Assembly: GCA_021772975.1 (NCBI GenBank) | Contig: JAJFKY010000020.1 | Location: forward strand, 131,559-195,558 | Reading direction: 5' to 3' | Source of the DNA: Gammaproteobacteria bacterium | GTDB lineage: Bacteria; Pseudomonadota; Gammaproteobacteria; Xanthomonadales; Wenzhouxiangellaceae | DNA: 64,000 nt | Shown here: positions 26,884 through 36,375 of the stretch, in pieces | How the letters are laid out: every line of letters begins with the position of its first letter | How positions within the stretch are numbered: the first letter of the stretch is position 1 | Translations under genes and position numbers: made by a program | The notes under the pieces: model-generated | What the model was told of the DNA's origin: nothing | What the model saw: the letters and a program-made list of their open reading frames with translations, nothing else | Databases searched by the model: none

Positions 26884-27486
26884 TCAGGGAATGGCCAGCC
26901 CGAATTGGCGTAAGGCCATGCTTATCGAGATCAACGGCAGGCCGACCAGGGCGGTCGGATCGTCACTGCGCAAAGCCTTGAACAGGCTGATGCCCAGGCC
27001 TTCGGATTTGAATGCGCCGGCACAGTCCAGCGCCGGGTCGCGCTTGATATAACGGCTGATTTCAGCCTGGCTGAGCTCCCGGAACACAACCTCGGTGGGC
27101 ACCATTCCGGTCTCCAGCTCGCCCTGCCGGCTATGCCACAGGCAATACCCGCAGTAAAAAAATACGCTTTGACCCGAGCAGCGCGACAGCATGGCGTAAG
27201 CATTGTCGATCGAGCCGGGCTTGCCCAGGATTTTATCCTCCAGCACCAGGGTCTGATCAGAGCCTATCAGCACTGCATCGCCGTCAATTCGGGTGGCGCC
27301 CACCCGGGCTTTTTCGCGTGCCAGACGTTTGACATAGGCTATCGGAGCTTCATCCGGCAGCGGTGTCTCGTCAATATCCGGATGAATGGTGCTGAATTCC
27401 AATTCCAGGCGTTCCAGCAACTGACGGCGATACGGCGAGGAAGATGCCAGCACCAGGGCTGGCATTGTCATGGCTTGATTGGGCAT
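26884..27486 (-). CDS. yceF: Maf/YceF family nucleotide pyrophosphatase
   Basis: Signatures of the Maf fold are LASSSPYRRQLLERL at the start, DETPL, KRLAREKA, and IGSDQTLVLEDKILGKP. YceF-type members hydrolyse m7GTP. ATGs at 27486, 27471 and 27465 are possible; the last fits the usual family start (MPALVLASSS). Its divergence from yceD-rpmF is the classic arrangement at this locus, though a secreted-protein gene has come between them. Confidence 0.92.
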   Translation of the reverse strand: MPNQAMTMPALVLASSSPYRRQLLERLELEFSTIHPDIDETPLPDEAPIAYVKRLAREKARVGATRIDGDAVLIGSDQTLVLEDKILGKPGSIDNAYAMLSRCSGQSVFFYCGYCLWHSRQGELETGMVPTEVVFRELSQAEISRYIKRDPALDCAGAFKSEGLGISLFKALRSDDPTALVGLPLISISMALRQFGLAIP

Positions 27487-27620
27487 GCGGGCATTGTAAA
27501 CAGTCGCTCCGGCAGATGGGAAGAACTGTTGTCGGGATGGTTCGGGGATACTGACATGATGATGTTATTCAGTGTGTTATATTTCGCTTTGATTGCAGTT
27601 GCCGGTGAAGGGAATTCCTT

Positions 27621-28565
27621 ATGTTTATCAGAAGCTTGATTTTAATTGTTGGTGTGATTTATGGATTGAACGCCAGCGCCCAGGATTTTCTGGATGGCTG
27701 GTATTTCAATCCCAGTCAGCCGGGCAGTGGTTTTAATGTGAACCAACAGGCCGATGTCACCGCGATTGCCTTGTTCGACTTCACCGTGGCCGGCGATACC
27801 ATGTGGGCGACGGCGGTGGATGAGCTTGATATTCTCCAGAATGGCGATGAAGTGTTTGAGGCTGAGTTGTTCGAGCCGGAGAACGGCGCGTGTTTTGATT
27901 GTGTTTACCAACCCAATTCAGGCAACGTTGGCGGAGATACCGTCCGAATTGTGTTTGAGATTGAACCGAATGCGGCGGGTAATCTGGTGGCCCGGGTTAC
28001 TTTGCGCGGGACCACGGAAATTTACGAACAGCTGTTGTTCCGCTTTGCCAGCCCGCTCGATTTTATGCTGTCCGATTGGACCCTGACTGCGTTTGGCGAG
28101 TTACCCGATAATGTTATCAACCCGCTGACGGAAATTATTTCTTTCGACAGTGTTGGGGTGGACAGTAATGGTTCACGCTTTGTGGCGGGCAGGTTACGTA
28201 GCCGGCCGGATAGTGTTGCCGTTGCTCGGTTGTTGCCTGAAGCACAGTTTGGGCGAGGGCAATTGGGCATTTTGGCGGATAATATCAACGGAAATCAGGA
28301 GCAATTCTGGCTCTTTTTAGTTTTTAAAGAAACCCTGTTAGGTGATACGAGTATCGCTGCGGACGCGATTATGGACATACTGGTCAGCCCCGATTTTGAG
28401 TTCACCGGCCACCGTGTTGCCGCTACCATCAACCGTAATGATGCTATTGTTATTCCACAGGTTGAGGGCCTTAGGGCACAGTCGGCGAAGCCGGATATCA
28501 AACCCGCCACCCCGGAAATGATCGCGCTGGCCGACCGGCTGGCGGAGCGGCTGGCCGGGATGTAG
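27621..28565 (+). CDS. Secreted protein of unknown function, 314 aa
   Basis: The N-terminus is a Sec signal peptide (to about NASA-QDF). The mature start GWYFNPSQPGSGFNVNQQ matches the GWYWNPAQSGRGF pattern repeated in many exported gammaproteobacterial proteins of unknown role. The rest appears rich in beta strands with one close Cys pair (CFDC). It interrupts the yceF / yceD junction. No enzymatic motif is recognised. GAAGGGAA upstream is a good ribosome site. Confidence 0.72.
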   Translation: MFIRSLILIVGVIYGLNASAQDFLDGWYFNPSQPGSGFNVNQQADVTAIALFDFTVAGDTMWATAVDELDILQNGDEVFEAELFEPENGACFDCVYQPNSGNVGGDTVRIVFEIEPNAAGNLVARVTLRGTTEIYEQLLFRFASPLDFMLSDWTLTAFGELPDNVINPLTEIISFDSVGVDSNGSRFVAGRLRSRPDSVAVARLLPEAQFGRGQLGILADNINGNQEQFWLFLVFKETLLGDTSIAADAIMDILVSPDFEFTGHRVAATINRNDAIVIPQVEGLRAQSAKPDIKPATPEMIALADRLAERLAGM

Positions 28566-28656
28566 CCGGACAAACCCGACTGCAGGTTAAAAACCCTCTG
28601 TAAACCGCAGCATAGCTGGTGACAGCGGCTAAAATAGCCGTTACAATTGCCGGCTT

Positions 28657-29184
28657 ATGTCCGCGACGCGCATTGTCAATGCTCGCAAACTGGCGGTCAA
28701 CCGTTCCGAATTACAGGGCAGCGTCCCGATACAGGCGCTGTCAGGCGTGCACGAACGTTTGGCTGATACCGTTGGCGAGTTGAATTACCGCCTGTACTTT
28801 CACAGTATTCGCGGTGATGAAGGAATGCTGCCGGTGGTCAGGGTCAACCTGCGGGCCGAGGTCAGCCTGCAGTGTCAGCGCTCCATGCAGCCGTTTCGTC
28901 AGTTGGTGAAGTCGGAATCGCAGGTGGTGCTGGTGGCCGATGAAAAACAGGCCGAAACGCTGGGCGATGAGTATGAACCGTTTGCCTGTGCGGACGATGA
29001 ATTGAATATTAATGCTTTGCTGGGTGAGGAACTGCTGCTGGCTCTACCGCTGGTGGCGATTGACCCGAAGGCCGATCCGCCGGCCACGGCAGGCGCTGAA
29101 CAAAACGATGCCGGAGAACAGGAGCAACATCCGTTCGCCGGTCTGGCAGCCATCAAAACAAAGCTGGCTGCCGCGAAAGATTAA
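28657..29184 (+). CDS. yceD: YceD family protein (DUF177)
   Basis: The protein is recognised by position directly before rpmF and by segments such as VNLRAEVSLQCQRSMQPF and QAETLGDEYEPF, followed by an acidic stretch (LNINALLGEELLLALPLVAI). Relatives in bacteria and plants are linked to 23S rRNA maturation. It ends 15 bases before rpmF, as in E. coli, and is probably co-transcribed with it. Confidence 0.92.
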   Translation: MSATRIVNARKLAVNRSELQGSVPIQALSGVHERLADTVGELNYRLYFHSIRGDEGMLPVVRVNLRAEVSLQCQRSMQPFRQLVKSESQVVLVADEKQAETLGDEYEPFACADDELNINALLGEELLLALPLVAIDPKADPPATAGAEQNDAGEQEQHPFAGLAAIKTKLAAAKD

Positions 29185-29199
29185 CCAGGAGAATTTGCA

Positions 29200-29397
29200 A
29201 TGGCTGTTCAAAAAAGTCGTAAAACCCCGTCACGCCGTGGCATGCGCCGTTCGCATGACGCGATTAAAATGCCCACCCTGTCGACCGATCCGACCAGCGG
29301 TGAAATTCATCTTCGTCACCACATTACCCCCGAAGGTTTCTATAAGGGGCGACGGGTGGTCGCGGAAGTGATCAACGAAGATCTGGACGAAGAATAA
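29200..29397 (+). CDS. rpmF: 50S ribosomal protein L32
   Basis: The 65-residue basic protein begins [20 protein letters not shown], the L32 signature, and contains [15 protein letters not shown]. It lacks the zinc Cys pairs present in some L32 paralogs. AGGAG precedes the ATG. In E. coli plsX follows; here fabH comes directly after a 95-base gap. Confidence 0.97.
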   Translation: MAVQKSRKTPSRRGMRRSHDAIKMPTLSTDPTSGEIHLRHHITPEGFYKGRRVVAEVINEDLDEE

Positions 29398-29492
29398 AGC
29401 CCGATCCCGTGCTGCGACAGTGCGGGCATGGTGGGTAGCTGCCGGTTTGGTGCATAATGAGGGGCAAGTGCCTTCCCACCAGATGATTAAAA

Positions 29493-30473
29493 ATGCCCAA
29501 TAACATGCAATTCTCCAGAATTATTGCGACCGGCAGCGCTTTGCCGGAAAAGGTGGTGACCAACCACGATCTGGAAGAAATTCTGGATACCAGTGATACC
29601 TGGATCAGGGAGCGCACCGGGATCTGCGAGCGGCGCGTGGCGCCGGCGGATCAGACCACCTGCGATCTCGCGGAAGAGGCCTGCCGGCAGGTATTTGAAC
29701 GCAGCGGAGTCGATCCTAAAAGTGTCGACCTGCTGATCGTCGGCACCACCACCCCCGATCTGGTTTTTCCCAGTACCGCCTGTCTGCTCCAGCATCGGCT
29801 GGGCATGGAGGAGTGCGGCGCCTTTGATGTCAATGCGGCCTGTTCCGGGTTTATTTACGCGCTGTCGGTAGCTGACCAGTTTATCCGCAGCGGTGCGGTC
29901 CGGCGGGCTCTGGTAGTAGGCGCGGAAACGCTGACCAGGATGATCGATTGGAACGATCGCGGCACCGCGGTATTGTTCGGCGACGGCGCTGGCGTGGTTT
30001 TACTGGAAGCCAGCGATGAAGCCGGCGTGCTGTCCACTCACATCCATGCCAACGGCGGGCATGCCAATCTGCTATGCGCCGATGTGGGTGTGTCGCGTGG
30101 GTTTAAAAACGAGCCCGGCGGCGGTTTGAAAGTACTGATGTCCGGTAACGAGGTATTCCGGGTGGCGGTGCGCACACTGGGGCGGATTGTTGATGAAACC
30201 CTGGCCGCCAATTCGATGGATAAGTCAGAAATAGACTGGCTGATTCCACATCAGGCCAATCTGCGTATTATTCAGGCCACCGCCAAAAAGCTGGATATGC
30301 CGATGGAGCGCGTCATCGTGACGGTGCACAAGCACGGCAATACTTCCTCAGCGTCGGTACCGCTGGCACTGGATGAAGCAGTCAGCAGTAATCGGGTCAA
30401 ACGGGGCGAAAATCTGTTGCTGGAGGCTTTCGGCGGCGGTTTTACCTGGGGCGCGGCACTCATTCGTTACTAA
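29493..30473 (+). CDS. fabH: 3-oxoacyl-ACP synthase III
   Basis: FabH starts type II fatty acid synthesis by condensing acetyl-CoA with malonyl-ACP. The catalytic triad is visible: Cys117 in NAACSGF, His253 in PHQANLRI and Asn283 in HGNTSSAS. The C-terminus FGGGFTWGA is standard. ATG at 29493 or 29505 could be the start. It heads fabH-fabD-fabG-acpP-fabF. Confidence 0.97.
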   Translation: MPNNMQFSRIIATGSALPEKVVTNHDLEEILDTSDTWIRERTGICERRVAPADQTTCDLAEEACRQVFERSGVDPKSVDLLIVGTTTPDLVFPSTACLLQHRLGMEECGAFDVNAACSGFIYALSVADQFIRSGAVRRALVVGAETLTRMIDWNDRGTAVLFGDGAGVVLLEASDEAGVLSTHIHANGGHANLLCADVGVSRGFKNEPGGGLKVLMSGNEVFRVAVRTLGRIVDETLAANSMDKSEIDWLIPHQANLRIIQATAKKLDMPMERVIVTVHKHGNTSSASVPLALDEAVSSNRVKRGENLLLEAFGGGFTWGAALIRY

Positions 30474-30488
30474 CCTTCGCTTTAGCCT

Positions 30489-31439
30489 ATGCACAATACT
30501 GCTTTTTTATTTCCCGGCCAGGGTTCCCAGTCACTGGGTATGCTGGCGGATCTCGCCGCGGTTTACCCACTGGTTCAGACCACTTTTGCCGAAGCCAGTA
30601 CCACGCTGGGTTACGATTTGTGGGAGTTGACCCAGCACGATCCCGAGCAGCGGCTCAACCGCACGGAATATACCCAACCGGCACTGCTGACCGCCGGGGT
30701 GGCGTGCTGGCGGGTCTGGTGTTCACTCAGCGAACAGCGACCGGTGGCTATGGCGGGACACAGTCTGGGCGAATATACCGCGCTGGTCTGCGCCGGGGCT
30801 TTAAGTTTCAGCGCAGCGGTCAGTCTGGTTGCCCTGCGTGGTCGGTTGATGCAGCAGGCAGTGCCGCAAGGCCGCGGTGCGATGGCGGCTATTCTGGGAC
30901 TGGAAGATGATCAGGTTATTGAGTTGTGCGCACGGATAAGCGCGGTAAACGAAGCAGCCGATTGGCTGGTGTCCGCGGCTAACTTCAATGCCCCGGGCCA
31001 GGTGGTGATCGCCGGGCAGGCCGAGGCCGTGGCCGCAGCCGTGACCGCGGCCAGCGACGCAGGCGCACGCCGCGCGCAGCTGCTGCCGGTCAGTGTGCCC
31101 TCGCATTGCGCCTTGATGCAGCCGGCCGCGGAGCAACTGCGAATTGCCATGGCCAGGCTGGCATGGCAGCCGCCGCGGATTACCGTGATCCATAACGTCG
31201 ATGCCCGCGCGCGTCAGCACGGCCATGAATTACAGCAGGCGCTGGCCGCGCAGTTATATCAGCCGGTACGCTGGACCGATTGCGTGCTGGCTTTGCAGGC
31301 GTCCGGGGTCGATAGCTTTGCTGAATGTGGACCGGGCCGGGTGTTGGCTGGTCTGGTCAAGCGTATTGGCAACGGCCGGGATGCCCCCATGTATTCGCTG
31401 TCTCAGGCCGACGGCATGCAGGCACTGGCGAGCTGTTAA
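30489..31439 (+). CDS. fabD: Malonyl-CoA:ACP transacylase
   Basis: The nucleophile Ser92 is in GHSLGEYTALV, and FLFPGQGSQSLGM is the N-terminal signature. VSVPSHCALM carries the catalytic His. It loads malonate onto ACP for FabH and FabF. It starts 15 bases after fabH. Confidence 0.97.
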   Translation: MHNTAFLFPGQGSQSLGMLADLAAVYPLVQTTFAEASTTLGYDLWELTQHDPEQRLNRTEYTQPALLTAGVACWRVWCSLSEQRPVAMAGHSLGEYTALVCAGALSFSAAVSLVALRGRLMQQAVPQGRGAMAAILGLEDDQVIELCARISAVNEAADWLVSAANFNAPGQVVIAGQAEAVAAAVTAASDAGARRAQLLPVSVPSHCALMQPAAEQLRIAMARLAWQPPRITVIHNVDARARQHGHELQQALAAQLYQPVRWTDCVLALQASGVDSFAECGPGRVLAGLVKRIGNGRDAPMYSLSQADGMQALASC

Positions 31440-31542
31440 GATAGTTCCGCCAAAATTGTATCGGCAATGCTTTGGCAGCCTGTGTCAGCGATGAAATTAG
31501 ATTGGACCGCTGTCGCCAGAATGGTGATTTTTCGGGGATAAA

Positions 31543-32307
31543 ATGACAACAGACAATGCAGAGATATCGATCGGCCGGGTGGCTTTGGTAACCGGCGCGA
31601 GTCGTGGTATTGGTGCCGCAATTGCTGACCATCTGGCCCACGCGGGGCACACGGTGTTCGGTACCGCAACTTCGGCCGCGGGCGCCCAGGCCATCAGCGA
31701 GCGTTTACAGCGGATATCGGCCAGTTGCCAGGGGCTGGCAATGGATGTCAATGATGCCGGACAGATTGATGCCGCACTGGATGCTATTGGCACCCAGGCC
31801 GGTTCTCCACCGGTCATTCTGGTTAACAATGCGGGGATTACCCGTGATCAGCTGCTGCTGCGGCTTACCGAAGAGGACTGGGATGCGGTTATTAATACCA
31901 ATTTGCGCTCGGTCTACCGGCTGACCAAAGCCTGTCTGCGCGGCATGATGAAAGCGCGCTGGGGCCGGGTGGTGTCAATCACTTCGGTGATCGGCAGTAT
32001 GGGTAATCCCGGGCAGGCCAACTATGCCGCCGCCAAAGCCGGTATTACCGCATTTTCCAAATCGGTGGCACGCGAAATCGGCAGCCGCGGAATCACCGTG
32101 AATGTGATCGCGCCGGGATTTATCCAGACGGACATGACCGCTGAGCTTAATGCTGATCAGCGTAGTGCGCTGTTGCGCGATATTCCGGTCAACCGGCTGG
32201 GACACACGGATGATATTGCCGCCGCCACCGCTTTTCTGTGTTCCCAGGAAGCAGGCTACATCACCGGGCATACTTTGCATGTCAACGGCGGGATGTATAT
32301 GGGCTAG
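31543..32307 (+). CDS. fabG: 3-oxoacyl-ACP reductase
   Basis: This short-chain dehydrogenase has NADP-binding TGASRGIG, NNAGITRDQLLLR, and the catalytic Ser-Tyr-Lys in SVIGSMGNPGQANYAAAKAG. Length with a slightly extended N-terminus is 254. It reduces the 3-keto group in each elongation cycle. A 103-base gap separates it from fabD, longer than elsewhere in the operon. Confidence 0.96.
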   Translation: MTTDNAEISIGRVALVTGASRGIGAAIADHLAHAGHTVFGTATSAAGAQAISERLQRISASCQGLAMDVNDAGQIDAALDAIGTQAGSPPVILVNNAGITRDQLLLRLTEEDWDAVINTNLRSVYRLTKACLRGMMKARWGRVVSITSVIGSMGNPGQANYAAAKAGITAFSKSVAREIGSRGITVNVIAPGFIQTDMTAELNADQRSALLRDIPVNRLGHTDDIAAATAFLCSQEAGYITGHTLHVNGGMYMG

Positions 32308-32360
32308 GTCGGCTGACAGGCCATAATTTATATATATATCGGTGATTTCAGTCCGGTATG

Positions 32361-32390
32361 TTGGCAGTAACCACGGCAGTTAACTACAAT
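32361..32390 (+). promoter_or_regulatory. Candidate sigma-70 promoter for acpP
   Basis: TTGGCA (32361-32366) and TACAAT (32385-32390) are spaced 18 bases apart, 44 bases before the acpP ATG. A separate acpP promoter is known in E. coli and would explain the high expression of the carrier protein. Sequence match only. Confidence 0.5.
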
Positions 32391-32433
32391 ATGCTGCTGG
32401 ACAACCATTGCAACTGAACAGGAAGCAAAACTT

Positions 32434-32670
32434 ATGAGCAACATTGAAGAACGTGTAACAAAGATTGTTATTGAACAACTGGGCGTCAAAGAAGAAGAAG
32501 TAACACCCAGTGCATCTTTCGTGGACGATCTTGGTGCAGATTCACTCGATACCGTCGAACTGGTTATGGCATTGGAAGAGGAGTTCGAATGCGAAATTCC
32601 CGACGAAGAAGCTGAAAAGATTACCAATGTTCAGCAGGCCATTGATTACGTTAAGAATAACGCTTCCTGA
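32434..32670 (+). CDS. acpP: Acyl carrier protein
   Basis: The 78-residue acidic protein carries the phosphopantetheine site Ser37 in [12 protein letters not shown]. The rest ([30 protein letters not shown]) is standard ACP. It shuttles growing acyl chains among the Fab enzymes encoded around it. AACAGGAAG precedes the ATG. Confidence 0.98.
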   Translation: MSNIEERVTKIVIEQLGVKEEEVTPSASFVDDLGADSLDTVELVMALEEEFECEIPDEEAEKITNVQQAIDYVKNNAS

Positions 32671-32714
32671 TCGCGCCGTTTTGCTGGCTTTGAATCCATA
32701 TCAGATGATCCGTT

Positions 32715-33965
32715 ATGCGCAGTGAACGCCGGATAGTGGTGACCGGCATGGGGATTGTATCCCCGGTCGGTAATAACGTTGCGGACGCCTGGGATAAGAT
32801 CATCAACGGCCGCAGCGGAATCGGTCCGCTGACGGCATTTGATGATCCGGGCTTAAGCTGTCAGATTGCCGGTGAAATCAGCGATTTTGACCCGGTTGAC
32901 TGGGTTGGACCGAAGGATGCACGCAAGTACGATACCTTTATCCACTACGGGGTGGCTGCGAGTATTCAGGCAGTGGATGATGCCGGTCTGGATTTCAGTC
33001 AGTATGATACCGAGCGCATGGGCGCGCTGATCGGTGCTGGAATCGGTGGCATCAAAACCATAGAAGATACCCACGAAACCTACCGCAACGGTGGCGCCCG
33101 GCGGGTCTCACCATTTTTTGTGCCGGCCTCGATCGTGAATATGATTGCCGGTCTGGTATCGATCAAATATCAATTGAAAGGCCCGACCTTCAGTATCGTC
33201 TCGGCCTGCACCTCCGCCAATCACAACATTGGCGAGGCTGCGCGCATGATTGCCTATGGTGATGCCGATGTGATGCTGGCCGGTGGGGCGGAATATGCGA
33301 CCACCCCGACCGCGATGGGTGGTTTTGCCTCCGCCAAGGCTCTGTGTTCGGCTTTTAACGATGATCCGCAGGCGGCCAGCCGTCCCTGGGATGTTGACCG
33401 GGCCGGTTTTGTGCTGGGTAACGGTGCTGGCGTGCTGATGCTGGAGGAGCTGGAATTTGCCCGTCGGCGCGGCGCGCGGATTTACTGCGAACTGGTGGGT
33501 TTCGGCATGAGCAGTGACGCTCATCACATCACCCAGCCGCCGGAGGGCGGGGAAGGCGCCGCGCGCAGTATGCGCAATGCCTTGCGAGATGCCGGCATCA
33601 ACGCTGACCAGGTTGATTACGTCAATGCGCACGGGACTTCAACACCACTGGGTGATCAGGCTGAAAGCGATGCGGTTAAAACCTGCTTTGGCGAACATGC
33701 CTATCAACTGGCGGTCAGTTCCAGCAAGTCGATGACCGGTCATCTGCTGGGTGCGGCCGGTGGGATTGAGGCGATTTTTACGGTGCTGGGCATGCGTGAT
33801 AACGTTGCTTTACCGACCATCAACCTGCATCAGCCCAGCCCGGGCTGTGACCTGAACTATGTACCCAACACCGCGCAGGAACGCAGCATTGATGTGGCGA
33901 TGTCCAATTCTTTCGGCTTTGGAGGCACCAACGGCACGCTGCTGTTCAAGCAGCTGGTGGACTGA
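32715..33965 (+). CDS. fabF: 3-oxoacyl-ACP synthase II
   Basis: This elongating condensing enzyme has active Cys165 in SACTSANHNIG, the first His in NAHGTSTPLGD, and the second in MTGHLLGAAGGIE. The C-terminus SFGFGGTNGTL is standard. It extends acyl-ACP, including the step controlling unsaturated C18 content. It ends the fab part of the operon; pabB follows after 170 bases. Confidence 0.97.
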   Translation: MRSERRIVVTGMGIVSPVGNNVADAWDKIINGRSGIGPLTAFDDPGLSCQIAGEISDFDPVDWVGPKDARKYDTFIHYGVAASIQAVDDAGLDFSQYDTERMGALIGAGIGGIKTIEDTHETYRNGGARRVSPFFVPASIVNMIAGLVSIKYQLKGPTFSIVSACTSANHNIGEAARMIAYGDADVMLAGGAEYATTPTAMGGFASAKALCSAFNDDPQAASRPWDVDRAGFVLGNGAGVLMLEELEFARRRGARIYCELVGFGMSSDAHHITQPPEGGEGAARSMRNALRDAGINADQVDYVNAHGTSTPLGDQAESDAVKTCFGEHAYQLAVSSSKSMTGHLLGAAGGIEAIFTVLGMRDNVALPTINLHQPSPGCDLNYVPNTAQERSIDVAMSNSFGFGGTNGTLLFKQLVD

Positions 33966-34135
33966 GCCGGTAGCACCGGCCGGTTGTTCTCCAGAGGGGC
34001 AGCACGGGCTGGTTCTGATCACCTTCAGGTTGCGCTTAGGCGGGCCGAGTGCGGATTGTGAACACATCATGGCGGTTTGAAAGACTCGCTTGCGGCCGCG
34101 CCGGATAAATCACAGGTTCCTTGAGTTGAAAGAGT

Positions 34136-35545
34136 ATGGCCATGCTGAGTAACGCTGATAATCATGATGCGCCGCTCTATCGCTGTGCTCTGGATGGCCA
34201 GCTCAATCTGATCGACATTCACCAGTGTTTTCCTGAGCAATTCCCTTTTATGCTGGAAACAGCGACCGGTACGCATGGTCAGCACCGCTATTCATTGTTA
34301 TTCGCGCGGGCCATGCAGGAAGAGCCGCTGACGCTGAGCTTTGCGGCCTTGTCCGAGTCCAACGGCCCGGACTTTCTGGATTCTCTGGACGCCGCTTTTT
34401 TAGATCAGCAACGCGCGGATAACAGCGGCCTGCCATTTGTCGGTGGCTGGTTTGTATTGCTGGGCTATGAGCTGGCCGCTCAGATTGAACCCAGTCTGAA
34501 ACTGGCCGCTCCCGAGCTCGAGCAGCCGGTTGCCACTGCCTGGCGTTGTGATGCCGCGGTGATCATCGATCAACACAGCCACCAGCATACCCTGGTGGCT
34601 GAAAGCCAGGTTCGTCTGAATGAGTTACAGCGCCTGCTGGCAATGGTGCGGCCTGCGCGGCAGATTCTACCGGTCGCACCCTGGCAGGTACGGGCCGGAC
34701 CGGCCGAAGAGTTTTGCCGCGGTGTGCGCCGGATTCAGGAATATATTCGCGCCGGCGATGTGTTTCAGGTCAATCTGTCGCGTGACTGGCAGGCCATACC
34801 ATGCCTGGCTGCTGATCAGTCGGCTGCCGGTTATCTTGCGCCAGAATATGGAGTGTCAATATATCGTGCATTGCGCCGCGCAAATCCTGCGCCGTTTGCC
34901 GGTCTGGCCCGCTTTGGCGATACCATGTTATTAAGTTCTTCGCCGGAAAGGCTGGTGGAAGCTGATAATGGCTGGGTGCAGACCAGACCGATTGCGGGTA
35001 CCCGTCCGCGCGGCCGCACCGCGCGCGATGATGTACGCTTATCCGATGAACTGCTGGCGAACCCCAAAGAGCGTGCCGAGCACATCATGCTGATTGATTT
35101 AGAGCGTAATGATCTGGGCCGGGTATGTGTGCCGGGCAGCGTCACCGTCAACGAACTGATGGTCAAGGAAAGTTATGCCTCGGTACATCATATTGTTTCC
35201 AATGTGCGCGGCCGACTGCGCAGCGGGACAAGCCCGGGACAGGTGATCGCAGCGGTGTTTCCGGGCGGTACCATTACCGGTTGCCCCAAGGTGCGCTGTA
35301 TGCAGATCATCGCGGAGCTGGAAACCGCCGGGCGTGGCGCCTATACCGGCGCAATGGGCTATCTGAGCCGGCACGGCCGTCTGGACCTGAATATTCTGAT
35401 CCGCAGTATGTTGTGGCGACATGGTCGGCTGCATTGGCGTACCGGCTGCGGTATTGTGGCCGACTCGGTACCTGAGCAGGAACTGGCCGAAACCGAAGCC
35501 AAGGCGGCCGGAATGCTGCGGGCACTGGAAGTGAATGAAGCCTGA
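34136..35545 (+). CDS. pabB: Aminodeoxychorismate synthase component I (PabB-like)
   Basis: The chorismate-binding enzyme domain is clear: FQVNLSRDWQ, RPIAGTRPRGR, LIDLERNDLGRVC, VRGRLRSG, PGGTITGCPKVRCMQII, YTGAMGYLS and TGCGIVADSVPEQEL. It makes 4-amino-4-deoxychorismate on the way to p-aminobenzoate and folate. Assignment as PabB rests mostly on the pabC gene 14 bases downstream. An oddity is Ala287 in RPIAGT, where characterised PabB proteins carry Lys (PIKGT) and TrpE carries Ala. An anthranilate-synthase-like activity is therefore an alternative. Confidence 0.88.
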   Translation: MAMLSNADNHDAPLYRCALDGQLNLIDIHQCFPEQFPFMLETATGTHGQHRYSLLFARAMQEEPLTLSFAALSESNGPDFLDSLDAAFLDQQRADNSGLPFVGGWFVLLGYELAAQIEPSLKLAAPELEQPVATAWRCDAAVIIDQHSHQHTLVAESQVRLNELQRLLAMVRPARQILPVAPWQVRAGPAEEFCRGVRRIQEYIRAGDVFQVNLSRDWQAIPCLAADQSAAGYLAPEYGVSIYRALRRANPAPFAGLARFGDTMLLSSSPERLVEADNGWVQTRPIAGTRPRGRTARDDVRLSDELLANPKERAEHIMLIDLERNDLGRVCVPGSVTVNELMVKESYASVHHIVSNVRGRLRSGTSPGQVIAAVFPGGTITGCPKVRCMQIIAELETAGRGAYTGAMGYLSRHGRLDLNILIRSMLWRHGRLHWRTGCGIVADSVPEQELAETEAKAAGMLRALEVNEA

Positions 35546-35559
35546 GTCTGGAGCAAGAC

Positions 35560-36375
35560 ATGCCTGACATGCATCTGCTAATGGATGGCCAGGTACCGGA
35601 TGCACGGATCTGGAACCGTGGTCTGGCGTTCGGAGATGGTGTATTTGAAACCATTACCTTTCGGCATGGCCAGGCGCCGCTATGGCGCTGGCATATGCGG
35701 CGCCTGACCAAAGCCTGTACAGCACTGGAGCTGGATACACCGGACCAGGCACTGCTCGGTCAGGAGTGCAGCAGGCTGTTACCGCAGCCTGATGGTGTAG
35801 TCAGAATTACGCTACTGCGCGCTGCCACTGACAGCGCCAGTCCATCCTTAAGCGCATATGGTTCGGCGCCGGGCAGCAGTCCGGTACACCGGTTGTTGCG
35901 CTACCGTCCGTTGCCGCCAGTGAGCCACAGTGGGTTAACTACCGACTGGGGAGACCTGCGGCTGTGCCGACAGCCACTACTGGCGGGGATCAAACATTTG
36001 AACCGCCTGGAGCAGGTGCTGGCTGCCCGTGAAGCGGCTCGCAAACAAGTCGATGAACTGCTGCTGCAGGACAGCGCTGACCGGGTGATCGAGGCGATCA
36101 GCAGTAATCTGCTGGTGTTTGACGGCCATGCCTGGTGCACTCCGACACTGCACGATTCGGGTGTCGCGGGGGTCATGCGGCAATGGTTGCTGGAGCATGC
36201 TTTGATTACCGAGCACTGCATGCGGCCAGCGGCTGTTACCCAGGCGCAGGCGTTGGCATTGTGCAATTCCGTACGTGGCATCCAGGCGATCACCAGGCAC
36301 GCCGGACAGGTTTTCCCAGCCCACTCCGCCGTCAGTGCTTTGCGCTCGGCAATCACGCTGCCGGGATTCGGCTAG
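35560..36375 (+). CDS. pabC: Aminodeoxychorismate lyase
   Basis: This fold-type IV PLP enzyme has RGLAFGDGVFETI at the start, the PLP Lys in LAGIKHLNRLEQVLA, and EAISSNLLVF. It releases pyruvate from aminodeoxychorismate to give p-aminobenzoate. It lies between pabB and mltG, the usual pabC-mltG-tmk-holB order. Its stop overlaps the mltG start by one base. Confidence 0.95.
   Translation: MPDMHLLMDGQVPDARIWNRGLAFGDGVFETITFRHGQAPLWRWHMRRLTKACTALELDTPDQALLGQECSRLLPQPDGVVRITLLRAATDSASPSLSAYGSAPGSSPVHRLLRYRPLPPVSHSGLTTDWGDLRLCRQPLLAGIKHLNRLEQVLAAREAARKQVDELLLQDSADRVIEAISSNLLVFDGHAWCTPTLHDSGVAGVMRQWLLEHALITEHCMRPAAVTQAQALALCNSVRGIQAITRHAGQVFPAHSAVSALRSAITLPGFG

Noticed and set aside
36135-36374. 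Open frame upstream of mltG extending into pabC
   Set aside because: It overlaps pabC entirely, and the MltG family begins with the membrane helix found right after GTG 36375.
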